Assembly: GCA_002286855.1 (NCBI GenBank) | Contig: NRSV01000001.1 | Location: forward strand, 1,030,276 to 1,094,275 | Length of the DNA: 64,000 bases | From: Bipolaris cookei | Taxonomy: Eukaryota; Ascomycota; Dothideomycetes; Pleosporales; Pleosporaceae | Direction: 5' to 3' | Part shown: positions 30,555 through 41,931 of the stretch, in pieces | Numbering within the stretch: the stretch's first letter is position 1 | Layout of the letters: the number at the start of each line of letters is the position of its first letter | Translations under genes and position numbers: made by a program | The notes under the pieces: generated by a model | The model's database searches: none | Told to the model about the DNA's origin: nothing | Seen by the model: the letters and a program-made list of their open reading frames with translations, nothing else

Positions 30555-33500
30555 GGCTGCTGAGATTTGTCCCCAAGGTTTTGAGATTTGTCCCCAAGAT
30601 GAGATTTGTCCCCAACGTTAGCTAAATCTTTACTAGTGCCAAACACATTACAGTATTTTATTCTTTTAGGCATAGATATATATAAAGGGTGGCTGCGCTT
30701 GAATCAAATATATCACTAGATTTGGTATCTATTGACGCCGTCGTCTCTTATGCGGGCCAAGACTTTTCCAGGCTTTAGAAGCCGCGACTGCTGCAGCACG
30801 TTTAGGCAGCGGCTTGGGTACATCTTCACGCTCAACAAGTGCGTTCTGAGCGTCAACTTGTGCGAATCTCTCAGTATAGAAAGCCTCCATGTCTCCAAAG
30901 TGATAGTTCCAAGCCATGGTTGGTGTGCAAGAAGCGAATAGTCCTTGCGTGGCAAGAGCCATATTCCGTGCCTCCACTAGTTCTATAGGATCCTCCTCTT
31001 GCCCGGTCTCTGCTAGAAAGTTGGTAGCTGACATCATATCATTACACTGGCACAGAACAGGTTGAGATCGTCGACCTTCAATATCAGCTAAAAACTCTTC
31101 TAGTGTTGGAGGTCGCCAGACAGGAGACGGGGCCATGGTGACTGACACAGCGACAGCTACTGGCGGGGATGAACGAGGAGATGTGAGTGAAGGTAAAGGA
31201 GCAGGTGCTGGAATTGACACAGATATACAAGTGGCCACAGGACCTGCGCCTGGTATAGATGTAGGAACTGAAACAGTGACTGAAGTGGTGACTTGCTGCA
31301 GAGCTTCGGTCAGTGTTTGGCCCTGGGGTTCATGGTAAGGCTGATAGCGAGGGATAGAAGGCGGTACAGGTCTTTCGAAAGCTGAGGGGTCTCGACGAGT
31401 AGATGTTTCATTTCTCCTTGGTGCACCCCTTGTTTGAGCTATGAGGGGCTCTAGAACAGACTGGTATGGCCTAGGGGATAGAAATACTGAAGGTCCTTGC
31501 TCGCGTTGATAGCGCCAGTGATCATCATAGAGATAGTTTAGTCGTAGTGTAGACTTCGCAGCTATCACTTCTTGCAGTGTATGGCGGCATGGAAGACCAT
31601 TGGTTTTCTCGAAGAGGCCTGAGCAAGGATGCCCACCATGGCCCTGACTTTGCTCTTTCTGGTGTAGCAAGTCTTGTTGCCTAATACGCTTAATAGCTGG
31701 TGGTGTGAGAATATCATGGATCCCATATGGTAAGAAGGGCATTAACTCAAGCTTATGCTGAAATTTAGTACTATGTCTTGAAGAAGCGATCTCCTTTTTG
31801 TACTTGTTATATTGACTCTTGACCATCTGCTCGATCCTCTCAACAACACAAAGTAAGTCACCTGTTGAAGTCATAAGATAGTCCTTTAGGACCTTATGCA
31901 TTCCTTCAACAGGTGAACTTGTAATCGTGCTATAGTGTCGGTGGTGAGAAGTCCATGCAGCTGCCCACTCCGTGCGTGTTAGGTATTGGTTCTCTTGCAA
32001 GTACCTGCAGAGATCTGCCTGATGGCTTTAGTCTTTAATTAAATCATTCCATTTAAACTGGAACTCTAACGGCCTCTTTGCGTAGACTAGCTGCTCTAGT
32101 TAGCGAGGGCTAGATGATATAACTAGTGTCGGCTTAGAGTGCTCGCAAAAACTGGGGGTAGTATACCTGAGTCCAGCGTTTCATAAATAATTTCCTTTGA
32201 TCAGCAATTATCTGTTTTGCTTCTTTTGTCACACCATCAGCATCTTGCCACGTTTGCTGCGCTTTTGTCTAGACATTCTTCTTGATATGCCATACACACA
32301 AGAGCTAGCAACTCTTGGGAGTAGCGAGCGTGCTGCCATCTTTAGAGCTTCTTCCTGATCGCTGATGAATACACGCGGTTGTTGCACGCCAGTCTTGTGC
32401 AGGAAACTTGCGATCGCCCAATAGTAGTCTGTATATGTCTCATTGCTAAGAAAGCAGAAGCCTGCAGAGAAGAATGTCTGCAGGTTAGTGCAGCCAAGGA
32501 TGTGTAGTAGAGGGAGTTTGTACTTGTTAGTTCGATATGTGCAATCCATTAATAAGACGTCAGGGTTTGCTAGTAGAAGCTCGACCTGCTTCTGGTGGGT
32601 GAAGAAGAGGTTCTGAATACGATTATTATCATCCTTCTTAACTGCAAAGATCCAGTCTGTCGTGGATAGATCGTCTAGTAGTGTCTCAACCGGGCTTCTT
32701 CCATTGAGATGCTTTTCCCTGATAGCCTTCCTCTCGCTGCGGATATCGGTGGCAGATATCAGTGTGTCCTGGTCTTCTCTCTGGATAGCAGCTAGTATCT
32801 GCATAGGCCGCACGCCAGCATGGGTCATTGATTGTATAACTTCCTTTTGTGCTGATGTACGTCTGCGGTAGACATTTTGCGCGCTTGAGTTGATTGACTG
32901 GGAATGGTTGCCGTCCTTGTTCTGTACTTCTAGCTTCCATTGATTGCTGTGCTTTATCCTGAAGATAACAAGCCTGAAAGGGCATCTTGTTGACTGCGTA
33001 CTTGTGCTAAGAACCTGTCGCACGCGTAGGTGCGGTGAGAAAATGAAGGTTGTTGTTTGTTGCATGCGTACGTGCGGTGAATTGATGTGTGTATTGTGTG
33101 TCTTGTATGTATGATCTTCTTCTTCTCCTTTGATGTTGTGCTCTCTACAACTGTCTTTTGTACACGACCATTGCAGGGGCTTGTTACATGTAGAATATCG
33201 ACATACATCGGCTGTAGTCCATACTGATATATCCTGGCATAGTGTTGACAGTAGTTCATGCCGATATGTCCTGGCATAACATCGGATGTAATTCATATCG
33301 ATATATCCTTGCATAGTCTGCGACAGAACCTTTTCTGTTGACTCGCAGTTATTTCTAAACCGATCGCAGTGGTAGTAGTAACGTGTTTTAATAGCTGAGT
33401 TATGAGGCCAACTTCTTTTAAGGACAAAGCCATAGCCATGTTGTATGCCGTGCGCTCTAAGCGTGCTGTATGCTTCTTCGTAGGAACCGTATAGCTGGTC

Positions 33501-33695
33501 TGGAGGGGGGATAATGTTGCCCATATCATTCAACAACAGGAAAATAAGCTAGATAGTTACGTTTTTCGATGAGCGTTTACCTGCAGTAGATATCTAGTGA
33601 TGTTGCGGATTTAGCGGATTCGAAGATTACGCGCTAAGCTAAGTTGGAGAGAAAGTTTACAATAGCACTAGCATTGGGGACAAATCTCAGCAGCC
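30555..33695 (-). mobile_element. MULE DNA transposon, full length but mutated
   Basis: A 22-bp perfect inverted repeat bounds it (30555-30576 and 33674-33695, starting GGCTGCTGAGATTTG). The left end carries three copies of GAGATTTGTCCCCAA (30562, 30583, 30601), only one of which is at the right end. The inside encodes one MULE transposase on the minus strand. The flanks (left GGCGGAAAT, right TTTCGATTT) show no 9-bp duplication, so a deletion or rearrangement happened after insertion, or the outer boundaries differ. Confidence 0.87.
30729..33536 (-). pseudogene. MULE transposase, broken by a frameshift and a stop
   Basis: The first part (33536-32229) has a FAR1-like N-terminus (YGSYEEAYSTLRAHGIQHGY), a helix-turn-helix-like middle, and the MULE catalytic core: LLMDCTYRTNKYKLPLLHI, FFSAGFCFLSNETYTDYYWA, RVFISDQEEALKMA. 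A two-base GT expansion near 32293 shifts the frame just before the conserved C-x-WHIKKN motif. The frame resumes, with a likely intron at about 32100-32180. A TAA stop at about 32027 lies just before the next block. The second part (32000-30729) has a SPVEGMHKVLKDYL segment and a SWIM-like zinc finger (CSGLFEKTNGLPCRHTL), then a Pro-rich tail. It cannot make full transposase as it stands. Confidence 0.85.
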
Positions 33696-34475
33696 TTTCG
33701 ATTTTCCACCGGAACCGTTGGGCCCGAGTAGAGGATGGCGCGTTTTTCATTACATGCTGACTTAGCACGAATAAATAGATGCCAAGCTCTGTGCCAATCT
33801 CCCTCTCGATCGGAAATACTCTCAGATTTTTCACTACAGATGCGATATGCCATTAGAGCTTCAGAACGAGAACCTTCTTGATAGAGCCTTCGTCCTATAG
33901 CTCCGAAACGCGTGGATGTGCTACCTTTTGCGACATAGCAGAGGCAAATAGCGGAGACGCGAATGATCGTCGCGAACAGAACCTCCAACAACAAGCTCAA
34001 GACTGCTGTGATTTTTTACTTTGAATACTGCAGCGTGTATAAGATTAATAGATCTATTAGCTCGCTATATGTATACTCTTATACGACGGCGTTGGCAGCT
34101 TCTACGGAGCAAAGAAGAGAATGTTGTTCCGTTACGGCGGTTGTTCCGTTACGAGTGGATGGACGTTAGATAGTGGCAACCCGAAATTTCTCCACGCAAG
34201 CGATATCGAAACCCGGCCATCAAGGACCATAATATCGCGATAGTATTGAGAAGGTTGCGTGGCAGTAAAGCATTACCTCGTAGGTGACACAACTCAGTCT
34301 CGGTGGATGCCGGGTGCACGATTCATGCGGCTAGCCGGTTAATCTACCATTGATTAAATGGAAAACGAGGTCGACAAAATAAGCTTTGGGGTTTCTTGGC
34401 AAGACAAGAAAAGCTTTGATACTTCGCGGGATTTTCCAAAGAAAGAAGGTAATTGTTACAAATTACAGTGGAGTT
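33696..34475. other. Transposon flank with a truncated, Cys-containing minus-strand frame
   Basis: A minus-strand open frame runs from 34000 into the MULE inverted repeat, with a hydrophobic start (LLLEVLFATIIRVSAICLCY) and several Cys residues (YRICSEKS, SACNEKR). It has no ATG before the hydrophobic stretch, since 34000 is a TTG and a TAA lies just upstream. It could be the remains of a secreted-protein exon cut by the MULE, or chance. From 34020 to 34475 nothing is recognised. Confidence 0.3.
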
Positions 34476-37038
34476 TCAAAATTCACCCCCTAGATTGAAA
34501 TCCCAAAAGTCTGGAAATGACCAATTACTGCCATCAATCTGAATGTCTTGCAACATGCCAAATGGCGAATACATGTCACTCAGAGAGCTTCCAGAGTTGG
34601 GATCCGCACCCGCCCCGTCCGCATGAGTGAAAGCCAAGCTTCCGAATGCTGTTTGCCTCATTCCAGATGCAGTGTGAGTTTCAAAGCCATTGTGACGCAT
34701 ACTATGCGCGGCATCCTCAGATCGCGAAGCTCTTGACATTGTGGTACGGAGAGAAGCAGCCAAGTCATTGTTCGGGTCTTGCTGCAAAGCTATTACGTTG
34801 GACGCCAAAGCCGTAAAGTAACCAAGGGTTTTCCTGCATCTAGAAATGATTTCATCGCTTGGATTGTCGATATAAATAGTGGATATAGAGGGCGAAGGCG
34901 GGGGTGGCAATATACCCACTGCAGCCGACAGAATCCAGTACTCCATGTATGCAGTGCCTAGCCTGAATACCTTGTTCTCAAATATTTGCCTCGTGCGTTC
35001 AAGAATATCGAGAGACGATGTACATAGTGTCTTGACCAGGAAGGAATTTTGTGGTAGCGAGGCAAGATAGACTGTATCACCAAGCGGGGCTCCGCGTTTG
35101 GTTATCGTAATGTCGGGTAGACGGGCTTTAGGGTCGGCATGTTGAGTGTTAGGGGTGCCGGCTGGTGCTACCAATGATTTCACCGGGCTAATTACGCAAT
35201 TCCGGAATGTTAGTTGAGACAGTGTCAAACCAACTCTCATGACGTCGTTGCGGATGTTGTTGAGAAAATAAATGCCCTTCGATAACAGTTCGCCGTGTAT
35301 CGCGATCATGGAATTGCAAACATTTGCACATGTCGTGAAGGAGTACATGAAACGGTTGTTTTTGGAGGCCGATTGGGCAAACGGCCTATGCAATATAAGA
35401 AGATATTGAAATAGCTGCAATTGTAGAAGTCCTGATGGCACTACGGCAGACTCATCTTCCCAGTTGGGCAAGGCGGAGACAGCTGCGTGTATTTGAGCGT
35501 CAAAGTGCAAAACATCGGCATATTGGATATTGCTGGACAGCGTGTTTAGCAGGTGTGTAAGATGAATGCGAAGTGGCAACGATTTCATGCTTGCAGTAAG
35601 AAATGAGGTAGAGGTAAATTCTCCATCTGGTTGATCTGGTGGTAGTCGCATTGTGTTTGCAGAGAAGACTTCATCTGCAACATGAGCTGGCGCAGGTGTG
35701 TCGAAGTAAAGGGCCGTTAGCCCGGATTGGAGGCCAATTTCCACTGACGATTGCAGTTCTAATTCCATAATTGTAATCCACAGTCGTTTCCTCATTTGCT
35801 GGTCGAAGATTGATATTCTAGCGCTTCCCTGCAAGGTAGGGTCGCGGTGCATACCAGATGATAGAGCAAGGCGAAGAAGATCACCAGAAGTGATCCAGTC
35901 CTGCTTCATACCCACACAATTGACCCGCTTAGCAACCAGCAGAAGACATGCTGATTGGAAGAAAGACAGGGTTACCCGCTTCCGAGGCTGCATATTGATC
36001 CAAATTTCGCAGGTGTGAATGAGGTCGTGAGCGGTCTGCCGATCAACAGTCGTATCGCCGACGAAGACATCATCTTTCTGGTCGAGGCATTTTGTAATGG
36101 CGATGATTAATGCGAGTATGACGGCAAAGCTGACGCGTTCTTGGTTGGTGTGGGTCTTCTCCCAGAAGGCCTGGTATTCTTCCCAAAAGGATGGCCCATG
36201 CAGGATTCTGTAGCTGGTCTCACACGTCCGAAAGTACTTAGCAGCCTGCGCGTCCACAATACTCTTCTCAGGAAGTACAGCAAATACGTTCGCATCAGCA
36301 CTATGGCACGCAGCACTGTACTCTCTAGCAGACTTCTTCCTTCGATCACGGGACGCTCTGAAGTCATTTCCGATATGTATAAGGGAACGATCTAGATTGA
36401 GAGCTTTGCGTATGAAGAGATGTAGCTCATCGTACTTGGAAGAAAGTCAGCTCACACGAGGCATCCACAAATGGATTTGTAGTGAAACATACCGTGGATA
36501 CAATGCTTATAATACTTGTCACACCATGAAATCGAGTCTTGAACCCTTTCCCTCTAAGCAAAATCTCCTCTATGAATGTTGGCTCTTCGGGTAGGACGTC
36601 ATGGTACTGTGCCTTATGTTTGGTATGCCGCTGGGCCAGCTGCTGCTCTAGCAATGCAATGCGTTCTTCTTGAGCTCTGACTTTCTGCTGCAAAATATCG
36701 CATGTGTCGGCAGAGTGGCCGATGTCTGCAAGTCGCTCCGCCAGTAGGCTGGAAGTGGCATTGTCAGCTCGTGTGGCTACATTGACATTGGACTCTTCCA
36801 AGAGGCGCGGATCATATGTGCATTCGTGCCGTCTTCCCGTCCTTTGACACCGCCCACATACTGGAAAGACGCGGTCGCACTTCATTTTGCGACCGCGACA
36901 GGCGTAGCATGACAGAACCTTGCGCTTCTTGCTCGTGCGCTGCTGAGACGGGCCGTCGTTACCTTCCGGAGTGTCACGCTCCGGAGGCGTGTCTTCACGC
37001 GATCTGTCGCTGATCCATTCGGTACCTGGAGCAGACAT
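34476..37038 (-). CDS. Zn2Cys6 transcription factor with fungal-specific middle homology domain
   Basis: Two exons on the minus strand, 37038-36493 and 36434-34476, with a 58-bp GTATGT...AAG intron, give 834 residues. The zinc cluster CX2CX6CX6CX2CX8C (C44, C47, C54, C61, C64, C73) is preceded by a basic KKRKV stretch. A coiled coil follows (about 120-150, ILQQKVRAQEERIALLEQQL). The middle homology domain (about 260-560) includes FRTCETSYRILHGPSFWEEY, LLLVAKRVNCVGMKQDW, LRLALSSGMHRDPTL and RKRLWITIMELELQSSVEIG. The family binds CGG-type DNA sites in the nucleus. It is transcribed divergently from a GH7 cellulase about 1.26 kb away, which may or may not be a target. The start is the ATG giving MSAPGTEW; the frame also opens upstream but only from a TTG. 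Confidence 0.9.
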
Positions 37039-38295
37039 GGAAACTTGGGACGGCAGCAGCACCAATCAGTGTTGCGATGTCGGGGACAGCGTGTCAGGAT
37101 GAGCGGTCGCGGAAATGGAGAGGATGACATGCACGCGGCCCGGTGTCGATTCGCGGCGCACACTCGGATATAACCAGCGACTTAGGGCGGGGATAGCCTA
37201 CTATAACTGCTGGGTTTGCCTGCACCCTTTGACCTTTTGACTTTGCCAACAACAGAATTGCTGGATACCATCTCTTGCATTGTTTCAGCATCGGGCAACA
37301 TCAACAGGTTGTCTTCGTCGTGTCCCGGACGAACAATATGTCGGCCGAGTCGATGCATGGAACATTGATTCGCTCGACCTCGAAGCGGGGAACCCTTGCA
37401 CTACCCCACAAGCGATGAGTGCTGATCCTAGGCACAATCTTTCACTCGGCTTCTCATGCCTTGCGATATAGTCCATGTTTATTGCAGGCAAAATTTCTTG
37501 CCCATTTGTGTCCCGTCGAGGACATTTCAGTGGTCAGCCAAGTCAATGGTTCTTTCCGAGAAGAGACTATCACAACCCAAATCGGGGCTGGCAGGTGAAT
37601 GATGGAACATACTTCGTGAAAACAATCTATATGCCCACAAGCTTGAGCCAATAACAGGCAGCTAAACTCTCCGTGTTTCGTGCCCAGGTCGCGGCAGTGA
37701 GTTTCAGTATGTGCTTCGCATGCTTGGCCGAACTTGCCGTCTACCCCTACGGCTTCGAGACGGCCAATCGAAGCATCTGCTTACTTTCTGCGACAAAGTT
37801 AATTCTTGACCTACCGCGTCTCTTATAGTATGTCTAAATTGCGCATGACTTCAAGACTTCAGGACTGAGAAGTCACCGAAAAACATTCATTCTTGTCGTC
37901 CATATGTCTGCCCTTCACTGTGACCTTGTAAAGAAAGACATATTCTTGCTTATTGAGACGCTTTTCCTGTACATTTCAGGAGACTGTTGCCAGCTATTGA
38001 CAACCACTATTATCAGTTCGTGCAGGCACCAAACTATTGCGCACTGCGTAAGCAGAACATAACTAGCGAGTTTAGCCTACACATGAACCACAGAACTTAG
38101 TATGATGCCTCGGGATCCAATATACACAATGTTTAGTTTGTATCAAGAATACAACCGAAAAAACTCTCCCATATATCAGTCGGTGATGAAGCGGGATTCC
38201 GGACCGCAACAGCCTTCGTGCTAGACATATATAAGTTCTCTCCTTCAGTCTCTCTCTTGAACATCATACCCAACACAGACATCAGCATCGTCAAC
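37039..38295. promoter_or_regulatory. Shared divergent promoter region, Zn2Cys6 factor and GH7 cellulase
   Basis: It has no supported gene. Close to each other near 37385-37410 are GCGGGG and CTACCCCAC (GTGGGG on the other strand), both fitting the SYGGRG consensus of the carbon catabolite repressor CreA. Such sites are common by chance, but a close pair upstream of a cellulase is worth noting. Confidence 0.45.
38228..38234 (+). promoter_or_regulatory. TATA box of the GH7 gene
   Basis: TATATAA lies 62 bp upstream of the GH7 start codon, followed by a CT-rich leader (TTCTCTCCTTCAGTCTCTCTC) in a normal position for a strongly induced cellulase gene. Confidence 0.6.
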
Positions 38296-39770
38296 ATGTA
38301 CCGGACTCTGGTAGTTACCGCTTCTCTTCTACATGCAGCCCGCAGTCAGCTGGTGGGAACGCAGAAGGAGGAAGTGCACCCTAAGTTGACGTGGCAATCT
38401 TGCACTGCCCCAGGAAGTTGTACCACAAAAAACGGTGAAATTGTCGTTGATGCCAACTGGCGTTGGCTTCATGTCAAGGATGGGTATGCATGAGGCACGA
38501 TATTCTGGCCCACTTTCGCTGACTGAACTCCAGTTACACGAACTGTTATACTGGCAACACTTGGGACACGAAATCATGCCCCGACAACAAGGCGTGCGCT
38601 GCCAACTGCGCCATCGATGGTGCGGACTATACAGGCACCTATGGTATCACTGCCAGCGGCAATGCCTTGAAGCTCAACTTCGTCACCAAGGGCTCGTATT
38701 CCACAAACATCGGGTCGCGTACCTACCTGATGAAGGATGAAAAGACCTATGAGATGTTCAAATTCACGGGTAACCAAGAGTTCACCTTCGATGTGGATGT
38801 CTCCAAACTGCCCTGCGGTTTCAACGGCGCATTGTACTTTGTCTCGATGGATCCAGACGGTGGCCTCAGCAAGTATCCAACTAACAAAGCCGGTGCCAAG
38901 TACGGAACTGGTTATTGCGACGCCCAAGCACCAAGGGATCTCAAGTTCATTAATGGCGAGGTGAGTGACGACCGATGTGCTCATAGAATTTTGCCAGCAT
39001 GCTGACCACCTTTTCAGGCCAATGTTGAAGGCTGGAAGCCGTCCGAGACTGATCAAAATGCCGGTGTTGGCGGTCATGGCTCCAGCTGTGCAGAAATGGA
39101 CATTTGGGAGGCCAACTCTGTCAGCACCGCAGTAACTCCACACTCTTGCAGCACAATTGAGCAAACCCGCTGCGACGGCGATTCATGTGGAGGTACTTAC
39201 TCAGCCACACGTTATGCTGGAGTGTGCGACGCGGATGGTTGCGACTTTAACAGCTACCGCATGGGTGTCAAAGACTTTTACGGAAAAGGCAAGACAGTGG
39301 ATACATCTCAAAAGTTCACAGTCGTCACACAATTCGTTGGAACCGGTGATGACTTGGAAATCAGGCGCTTCTACGTCCAAGGCGGCAAAGTTATTCCTCA
39401 ACCCGCATCCAAAATTTCAGGAATCGATGGCAACGCCATCAACTCCAAGTTCTGCGACCAGCAGAAGTCTGTCTTCAAAGACCCAACTGATTTCCAGAAG
39501 AAGGGCGGCATGGGAGGCATGGCCAAGGCTCTTGCCAATGGTATGGTCCTTGTCATGAGTCTGTGGGATGACCACAACAGCAATATGCTTTGGCTCGATT
39601 CCACATACCCCGTCGACAAGGATCCAGAAAAGGATCTCGGCGTTGCTCGAGGAGAATGCGCGACGAGTAGCGGTGTACCAAAAGACCTTGAGAGCCAGAA
39701 CGCAGATGCTACAGTCACTTACAGTAATATCAAATTTGGTCCTTTGAACTCAACCTTCAGTGCACAATAG
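38296..39770 (+). CDS. Secreted GH7 cellulase, cellobiohydrolase type, without CBM1
   Basis: Three exons (38296-38483, 38534-38960, 39018-39770) give 455 residues. The signal peptide is MYRTLVVTASLLHAARSQL. The catalytic GH7 motif EMDIWEAN is complete, with the nucleophile Glu231, Asp233 and the acid/base Glu236. Other family signatures are LTWQSCTAPGSC, VVDANWRWLH, NCYTGNTWD, PCGFNGALYFVSMDPDGG and YGTGYCDAQAPRDLKFI. Many paired Cys residues fit the usual disulfide set. The protein ends GPLNSTFSAQ, right after the catalytic domain, with no linker and no cellulose-binding module. GH7 enzymes cut beta-1,4-glucan from reducing ends in the extracellular space. Loop sequence favours cellobiohydrolase over endoglucanase. 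Confidence 0.95.
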
Positions 39771-40336
39771 AGGGACCGCAGGATGGCTTTAAAGGGGAGA
39801 AAGTGGTATGGAGTAAGGGGTTTTTGCACTTGTGGTGGAATTTCATTCGTTGATCAGTTGCGACAGTCACTCGTTTGGCATATACCAGTATGCAAGAAAT
39901 CAGTCCTTGATCATCTCATTTAGAGCAGTAGTTTATTATTTATCTTCACATTGGTTTCTTATAGAATACACAGCCCTTGCTCTATGTCCACTTTTTGAAC
40001 AAGCAGAAGTAATACTAAATAGATCATGCTGATGGATTACCCTCCGATATGGTGAAAGGCTACACAACCCTTGTGTTCACAACTGTGTTCACGTGAACGG
40101 TGATTCACCAACAGAGACGGCCTAGAAGCTAGGCTGAAATCACTTTCACCACAGATGAGCCCCACTTGCTACTGCTACCACAAACCAAAATTGCACCCAT
40201 ATATTCTCTCGCTTCCTTGCGCAACTCAAAGTCATCGAGTTCGAATCAGTATCCGAAAATCACCCACAATAGTCTCAACGTACAACCAGCCATCAACCAC
40301 TCAACTAGCTTGCAAAATATAGTAACAAGCTCAACC
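39771..40336. other. Intergenic region downstream of GH7
   Basis: GH7 3' region and the upstream part of the mutated cysteine-rich gene. A short GTGTTCAC/GTGAAC palindrome-like motif lies near 40073-40100. No gene was seen. Confidence 0.45.
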
Positions 40337-40912
40337 ATGTTTAAGTACAATGCACTTCCCGAGTGTGCAAACTGCTGCAAGATACTTCGGGCATCAGAGG
40401 CAAACTGTGTTCCACCTGCCGCCCCAGTATCCAACCACTTCACCTACCAAGATTGTGTCTGTCAATCGACATACTTCCAAAGCCTCCATTAAAGTGGTGC
40501 TATCTGCCATGGAGTGTGTACTAATGAGGATGGCAAGCTCATCCATTAATATTACAATCGAATGTGTGGCCAATCCGACGTACTAAAGACGATAGTTTCT
40601 CATCATCCGCTGACAACCACCTTTTCAACTGTTAACACTGCATACACAATTTTGGTAACGGTACAGATATCAACGACTTCAGCTCCACCGCCGAAAAAAT
40701 ACACGTGGATGTTATTGAAGACCAAGAACCATTGTAAGTGGAATGTCCACGCCGTAAGAGTGCACTGGTGACGAACCTGCAGGTTACAACGAAACGGGAA
40801 ATACTTCGCCATAATCGGGGGCAGCGTAGTAATTCTCATTGCGATCTTCCTCAAACTCGTCCACCTTTACAAACGCCATGATTGCAAATCCGCTTTCGAG
40901 AACGCTGGATGA
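40337..40912 (+). pseudogene. Cysteine-rich (CFEM-like) single-pass membrane protein gene with RIP-like stops
   Basis: The ATG at 40337 opens a Cys-rich region (LPECANCCKILRASEANC, then FTYQDCVCQSTYF) that continues past a TAA to SGAICHGVCTNEDGK. After a second TAA come YYNRMCG, a Thr-rich linker, and a membrane helix (YFAIIGGSVVILIAIFLKLV) with a basic anchor (HLYKRH). Both TAA codons lie where CAA (Gln) would be natural, as C-to-T changes produce. A frame change also lies between the linker and the helix. The intact ancestor would be a surface protein with a Cys-rich ectodomain and one membrane pass. The similarity to CFEM-like proteins is by pattern only. Confidence 0.65.
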
Positions 40913-41411
40913 CGACACCAGTTCATCCCTCTCCAGGACGCGAACCCTCTCCCAATCCAGCCCCTTGGTCCAGATACCCACCAGCGATTACCTCTGCAAA
41001 TGTATTCGAGTTCTGAAAGCGATCTGGAATATCCGTTCAGATTCCCAGCTATCACCCGTCCCCCGCCAAGCTTCACATTCGGAGCTACTGTACGTGCATA
41101 TGCGACCGAGTCGCGGAGTGGGAATGACTTGCATGAGATGCAGCGCCCGGCAGGGAGATGTGGTACACTTGGTCACTCGCTTAGTCGCACGGAGATATTG
41201 ATAATGGAGCACATCCGGGTTACTGGACGACCGAATACCCTAATCAGCGCAACCCCAAGGATCATAAGGTGAAGTGAGATTATGGCAGTGTCTTCAATTA
41301 CTAGGTCGAGTAGCAAAAAAAAATTGGTGTTACAATGGAAAAGAGGGATATAATGAGAAATGACTTGAAATGAAGTGGGGTTATTGGTAATTCTCCTGGT
41401 ATCGCACGGAC
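40913..41411. other. Possible decayed C-terminal tail of the Cys-rich gene and flank
   Basis: Frames at 41000-41272 (SSSESDLEYPFRFP, ITRPPPSFTFGATV) are Ser/Pro-rich and could be the former cytoplasmic tail, but they are not joined by clear splice sites. Nothing else was recognised. Confidence 0.3.
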
Positions 41412-41426
41412 TACGTATGCGATCCA

Positions 41427-41916
41427 ATAGTAGACTCTAAAGTTTGCTCTTGCAACTATAGATCTACACAGGACCCTGCACATATCCTTCTTAGATGCAC
41501 GTTATACAAGGAGGCGAGGATTAAGATGCAAGGAGCTAGTAGAGAGCCTTTATCGCTGGCCTTTCTCCTAAACACAGAGAAAGGTATAGAGGCTACCACT
41601 ATCTTTTTTAAGGAAACAAAGGTCGCTACACAAGCTTGGTACAAAGGAAACTCAGATAACTAGAGCAACTATCTATTCTGGATAGCTTTGCTCCAAACCC
41701 ACTATACCTCTCTTCTTTTCTTCTACTCCGCAAGACCCCCTACTACTACCCGCTACATTAGGCTACGAGCCTCACCTGTATTTAGACAACCCCCCGCCCC
41801 TGTCTACACCAAATTGAATGTAACTGCGTAGATACTTGTAGGCCTTACCAGCTTGCACGTCTTATATAGCCTTAGAGCTGAGACAGGACGTTAAACCACA
41901 ATAATAATAATAATAA
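41427..41916 (+). mobile_element. LINE insertion, 490 bp, with 15-bp target-site duplication
   Basis: TACGTATGCGATCCA occurs at 41412-41426 and again at 41917-41931. Between them one frame reads DPAHILLRCTLYKEAR, LSLAFLLNTEKGIEATTIFF and ATQAWYKGNSDN before a TAG at about 41660. This is the C-terminus of a Tad-like LINE, followed by a 3' untranslated region with GCTGAGACAGGACGTTAA and an (ATA)n tail. It is 5'-truncated. Confidence 0.9.
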
Positions 41917-41931
41917 TACGTATGCGATCCA

